Assembly (NCBI RefSeq): GCF_002027555.1
Contig: NZ_MXAP01000125.1
Span: 1-19,073 of the forward strand
From: Moraxella equi
GTDB lineage: Bacteria; Pseudomonadota; Gammaproteobacteria; Pseudomonadales; Moraxellaceae
Direction: 5' to 3'
Length of the DNA stretch: 19,073 bases
A program made the translations under genes and the position numbers. The notes beneath the pieces are model-generated. The model searched no databases. It was not told where the DNA came from and saw only the letters and a list, made by a program, of their open reading frames with translations. Below, piece after piece: positions 16,076 through 19,073 of the stretch. Within the stretch, counting starts at the first letter, position 1; each line of letters starts with the position of its first letter.

Positions 16076-16340
16076 TAGGGCGTGCCTGCCTTTTGTATTT
16101 GCAATGAAAAATGAGAAAAATCGCACGTTTTTCAAGGAAAAAACTTGAGGCTGTGAGTTTTCTATCAGGCAAGTTTTTATTATGAAAAACATCCGACCAC
16201 TTAATCTGATAAATCTTAAGATTTTAACTTAATTTTAAAAAATAAGTGGTCGGATAGCCATTTTTCATGCAAAAACGATTAGTTTTTTTCTAAAATATTT
16301 CTATATTGTAAATAGTGTTATAAAGGGCAGGCACGCCCTA
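16076..16340. repeat. Nested-palindrome MITE-like element, copy B
   Basis: The outer arms TAGGGCGTGCCTGCC (16076-16090) and GGCAGGCACGCCCTA (16326-16340) are a perfect 15-bp inverted repeat. Just inside are the words shared with copy A: GTATTTGCAATGAAAAA at 16095-16111 and GCCATTTTTCATGCAAAAA at 16257-16275. Between those words copy A has 9 bases and copy B has 145. TA is present at both ends of the arms, compatible with TA target duplication, but this is not proven. The element fills most of the 355-base gap between secA and hemL and holds no convincing gene. Confidence 0.7.
16191..16255. repeat. Inner inverted repeat of copy B
   Basis: ATCCGACCACTTA (16191-16203) and TAAGTGGTCGGAT (16243-16255) are perfect 13-bp inverted arms around 39 AT-rich bases. 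The arms extend outward through ATGAAAAA (16182-16189) and TTTTTCAT (16261-16268). This could be a separate small element inserted in, or forming the core of, copy B. Confidence 0.7.
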
Positions 16341-16379
16341 GTAATACAATCAAATTATATGGTAGTCAATTTTAAAAAA

Positions 16380-17669
16380 TCAACCAATCAGCTCACCAAA
16401 TGCTTTATCTGCACACACAAGTGTCCGCTCAATGTCGTCATCGGTATGGGCGATGGACATAAAGGCAGCCTCAAAGGCAGACGGGGCAAGGTATATGCCC
16501 TGTTTTAGCATGGCATGGAAAAACTGGTTAAAGCGTTTGGTGTCGGCGCATGCCACGTCATTAAAGTTTTTGGGCAATTCTTTGGCAAAAAACAGCCCAA
16601 ACATACCACCCACATGACAGCTTGCAAAATCTATGCCGTGTTTGCCCGCCAGTGCTTGTAAGCCGTTTACCAGCTTGGCAGTTTTGGCGGTCAATTCTTC
16701 ATAAAAATTCGGACGAGTTAATTCATCAAACATCGCCTTGCCCGCACGCATGGCTAGGGGGTTGCCAGACAATGTCCCTGCTTGGTACACACCGCCCAAA
16801 GGAGCGATACATTCCATAATCTCACGCTTACCACCAAATGCTCCCACGGGCAAGCCAGCTCCGATGATTTTGCCAAAGGTGCTAAGGTCGGGGGTAATGC
16901 CAAAATGGTGGCTTGCTCCACGCAGTCCCACACGAAAGCCTGTCATCACTTCATCAAAAATCAACACCGCCCCGTGCTTGGTGCAAAGCTCACGCAGGGT
17001 GTTATGAAATTCTTGGCTTGGGATAACCATGTTCATGTTACCTGCTATCGGCTCTAAAATCACGCAGGCAAATTCATCGCCAAATTTGTCAAAGGCAGAA
17101 CGCAACGCATCAATATCATTATAAGGCAAGGTTACGGTATGCTTGGCAAAATCAGCAGGCACGCCCTTGGATGTCGGCTCGCCAATGTCCAGCATACCAG
17201 AGCCTGCCTTGACAAGTAGGCTATCTGAATGCCCATGATAGCACCCTTCAAATTTGACAATCTTGTCTCGCCCTGTGTAGCCACGAGCCAGACGAATGGC
17301 ACTCATGGTTGCCTCTGTGCCTGATGAGACCATACGAATGAGCTCAATGTGTGGAATAATATCGGCAATCAAATCCGCCATGGTCGTCTCAAATGGCGTG
17401 GGAGCCCCAAAGGACAAACCGTCATCACAGGCGAGCTTTACCGCATCGATGACCTTGGGGTGAGCATGTCCCAAAATCATAGGCCCCCACGAACCCACAT
17501 AGTCGATGTATTCACGCCCTTCGGTGTCGTACATATACGCACCCTTGGCACGGCTCACGAACACAGGCGTACCGCCCACCCCTGCAAAGGCACGCACGGG
17601 CGAGTTTACACCCCCCGGGATATGGCGTTTGGCTTTTTCAAATAAGACTTGGTCGGCGGTAAGTGTCAT
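16380..17669 (-). CDS. hemL: Glutamate-1-semialdehyde 2,1-aminomutase
   Basis: A 429-residue PLP-dependent class III aminotransferase, the normal length for HemL. It converts glutamate-1-semialdehyde to 5-aminolevulinate in the C5 pathway of tetrapyrrole synthesis. Visible features are [14 protein letters not shown] (15-28), the SSGTEA phosphate-binding turn (115-120), CYHGHSDS (143-150), [10 protein letters not shown] (238-247) with the cofactor-ring Asp239, and the Schiff-base lysine K267 in [17 protein letters not shown]. The start ATG has an AGGA-type ribosome-binding site five bases upstream. It lies alone on the minus strand upstream of secA, separated from it by the palindromic element. 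No other heme genes are in the window. Confidence 0.97.
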   Translation of the reverse strand: MTLTADQVLFEKAKRHIPGGVNSPVRAFAGVGGTPVFVSRAKGAYMYDTEGREYIDYVGSWGPMILGHAHPKVIDAVKLACDDGLSFGAPTPFETTMADLIADIIPHIELIRMVSSGTEATMSAIRLARGYTGRDKIVKFEGCYHGHSDSLLVKAGSGMLDIGEPTSKGVPADFAKHTVTLPYNDIDALRSAFDKFGDEFACVILEPIAGNMNMVIPSQEFHNTLRELCTKHGAVLIFDEVMTGFRVGLRGASHHFGITPDLSTFGKIIGAGLPVGAFGGKREIMECIAPLGGVYQAGTLSGNPLAMRAGKAMFDELTRPNFYEELTAKTAKLVNGLQALAGKHGIDFASCHVGGMFGLFFAKELPKNFNDVACADTKRFNQFFHAMLKQGIYLAPSAFEAAFMSIAHTDDDIERTLVCADKAFGELIG

Positions 17670-17673
17670 GGCA

Positions 17674-17680
17674 GTTCCTA
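17674..17680 (-). promoter_or_regulatory. Ribosome-binding site of hemL
   Basis: The minus strand reads TAGGAAC five bases before the ATG. It confirms the hemL start and is better than most starts in this window. Confidence 0.65.
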
Positions 17681-17767
17681 TATCATTAATAAAAAGAAAA
17701 TGAATAAATCAGCCTATTTTATCATTTTTTGGCATGACTGTCTGATTTGATTTTAATGCACATCAAA

Positions 17768-17799
17768 CTTTTGCATACAAAAAACAGTCTAACCACTTA
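17768..17799 (-). repeat. Decayed relative of the palindromic element
   Basis: Read on the minus strand, this resembles 16243-16276: a TAAGTGGT core, a variable middle, then a T-run and ATGCAAAA. The opposite arm is only vaguely present near 17811-17818. It is upstream of hemL. The remaining 17670-18166 gap shows short AT-rich sequence, stop codons in all frames at short intervals and no supported gene. Confidence 0.4.
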
Positions 17800-17993
17800 A
17801 TTTTAAATGAAGCGGCTAATTTTTTAAATAAGTATCAATCTTGTTTTTACAACCCATCCAAAAAGCGAATTTCCTGCAAAATCCAGAATTAAAAAACCAC
17901 TCACAACAAACTTGCCGAACCATAACAATCCTCCAACCTAGAGATATGGCTCAAAGCAAATGAAAAATCCAAATTAATATACAATCACAGAAC

Positions 17994-18036
17994 TTTAAAA
18001 TTACCACAAATTCAATAATATATGGATGCAGAGGCT
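17994..18036 (+). repeat. Dispersed repeat, copy 2 (inverted partner at 160-201)
   Basis: Positions 17994-18013 are the exact reverse complement of 182-201. The adjacent 18017-18036 matches the reverse complement of 160-179 at 16 of 20 positions. The two copies lie nearly 18 kb apart in opposite orientation. Confidence 0.6.
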
Positions 18037-18166
18037 TGCTAAGTACATTTTATAAAAAATAACACCATCAAAGGGTATACTCAGCACATCCTTACAAAGC
18101 CCATGACAAATATCAAGTTCGTTGGGCATGCTTTTAGACCACTACCAAAAAAACAGAAAGACGGAA

Positions 18167-18963
18167 GGTAGCAGCCCAAAAAGTATGCTGTAACAAAAAC
18201 TAAAAAGACAACTTGAACAAAAGTTGGTAATTTACGGTTATGAAGACACAAATTACCATTACTTGCTCAAGTTGCCTATCGGTTAGTATAAAGAAAAATG
18301 GCATAAAAAGCTATGGCAAGCAGAACTATTTTTGCAAAGATTGTCATAGACAGTTTGTTCATCGTTTACAGCTTACTTACAAAGGTTGTCAATCTTACAT
18401 AGATGGCAAAATACGCTTAATGTTAGCTCGTGGTTGTAGTATTGCTGACATTGTGATACTTGAACAAGTGAGTAAGGGTAAAGTACTTAGCGTGCTTGCA
18501 AACAACAACCACCAAATCAAACCAAGACAAAAGCATTACAATACCTTAGAGATAGATGAGTTTTGGACTTACGTGGGCAACAAGAAAAACAAAGTTTGGC
18601 TCATCTATGCGTATGATAGACACACAGGTGAGATTGTTGCCTATGTATGGGGCAGACGAAACCTTGCTACTGCCAAACAGTTAAGGTCAAAATTGATGAG
18701 TTTAGGTATAAGTTTTAACAAAATTGCTTGTGATGATTGGGATGGCTTTCTTGTTGCTTTTAAGCACTCTATCAAACAAGTGGGCAAACGCCTTACCGTC
18801 GGTATTGAAGGCAATAACACAAGGCTTAGAACCTTTGCTAGGCGAGCATTTAGAAAAAACGTGTTGTTTCTCTAAAAACCTAAGCAATCATCTTAAAGCA
18901 TTTGACTTGGTGTTTCATTATATCAACCATGGGTGGGTGTAGCATACTTTTTGGATCAGAGCC
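18167..18963 (+). mobile_element. IS1-family insertion sequence
   Basis: The ends contain a perfect 14-bp inverted repeat, CCAAAAAGTATGCT (18176-18189) and its reverse complement (18941-18954). Both are preceded on the outside by GG nine bases further out, like the GG...CCAA termini of IS1. The size of about 800 bp and the transposase support IS1. The outermost boundaries are estimated and no target-site duplication is visible, so the insertion is probably old or rearranged. The flank from 18964 to 19073 has no supported gene. Confidence 0.7.
18240..18942 (+). pseudogene. IS1-family transposase, frameshifted
   Basis: A single-ORF IS1-type transposase. The N-terminus has a zinc-finger-like set (C9, C12, C32, C35) as in InsA, then a helix-turn-helix region. 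The catalytic domain has IDEFWTYVG (D106), ACDDWDGF (D165 or D166) and GIEGNNTRLR (E190), with YAYDRHTGEIVA as in InsB. The reading frame ends early at 18875 after FRKNVLFL. The conserved tail (CCFSKNLSNHLKAFDLVFHYIN) continues in the +1 frame to a TAG at 18940-18942, inside the right inverted repeat. Removing one base from the six-A run just before 18862 restores a full-length protein of about 233 residues. The canonical IS1 -1 slip does not rescue it, because that frame stops within a few codons. It is a decayed copy, a variable homopolymer or a sequencing error. Confidence 0.8.
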
Positions 18964-19073
18964 TGTTTTGTTAATAAAGTTCGATATGGTCTAGAAATCT
19001 CAAAAAACGTTGTTTTTATAAAAATAACTAAGAATAGAATCAAATAGTATAAGACCATCATGTCGTATAGCCA

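Noticed and set aside
16025..16192. 56-residue N-terminal extension of SecA
   Set aside because: The conserved SecA N-terminus begins at 16024, and the upstream open frame translates the palindromic element.
18040..18166. Possible remnant coding sequence left of the IS
   Set aside because: Short readable stretches exist in two frames but stop within about 30 codons, and no family could be recognised.
19003..19017. Hairpin AAAAAC/GTTTTT near the right edge as a terminator
   Set aside because: The stem is nearly all A-T, no adjacent gene ends there, and the window edge prevents judging its context.
1..19073. CRISPR array, prophage or toxin-antitoxin pair
   Set aside because: No regularly spaced direct repeats, phage structural genes or small overlapping toxin-antitoxin ORFs were found.

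Overview
The window reads as a chromosomal segment of a gammaproteobacterium of the family Moraxellaceae, most likely Moraxella. This is an inference. It rests on an MtrF-like AbgT transporter, ErpA, a YheS-like ABC-F protein, a SecA with a terminal zinc motif, HemL, weak Shine-Dalgarno sequences, AT-rich intergenic DNA and small dispersed palindromic repeats. No species assignment can be made without a database search.

Layout. Positions 1-930 hold two minus-strand tRNA genes, Arg(ACG) and Ser(GCT), each behind its own near-consensus promoter, plus a REP-like palindrome. An MtrF/AbgT-family transporter (930-2501, minus) and the Fe-S insertion protein ErpA (2996-3328, minus) follow. They are separated by a gap holding a terminator and a MITE-like repeat. 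Divergent from erpA is a plus-strand pair with a 4-base GTGA overlap: a YheS-type ABC-F ATPase and a short J-domain protein. Next is a 1601-residue AT-rich gene (6104-10909) that fuses a DEDD-type 3'-5' exonuclease, a RecQ-type SF2 helicase and a UvrD-type SF1 helicase. It is preceded by a 10-bp inverted repeat next to its start codon. A YheT-like alpha/beta hydrolase and a membrane-anchored metallophosphoesterase form a second ATGA-overlap operon. It converges with secA across a bidirectional terminator. secA and hemL both run on the minus strand and are separated by a nested-palindrome element. The right end carries decayed repeats and an IS1-family insertion sequence whose transposase is broken by a frameshift in an A-run.

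Function. Most genes are ordinary housekeeping genes: translation, Fe-S assembly, protein export and tetrapyrrole synthesis. The accessory part is the triple-domain helicase, which combines the WRN-like exonuclease-RecQ order with a second helicase engine in one chain. It stands alone between housekeeping operons with a distinct base composition. It is the best candidate for an undescribed DNA-repair or defence activity, although no partner gene is visible. The other notable layer is a set of related palindromic repeats: copies at 2765-2886 and 16076-16340, a decayed relative near 17768, and a separate inverted repeat pair at 160-201 and 17994-18036.
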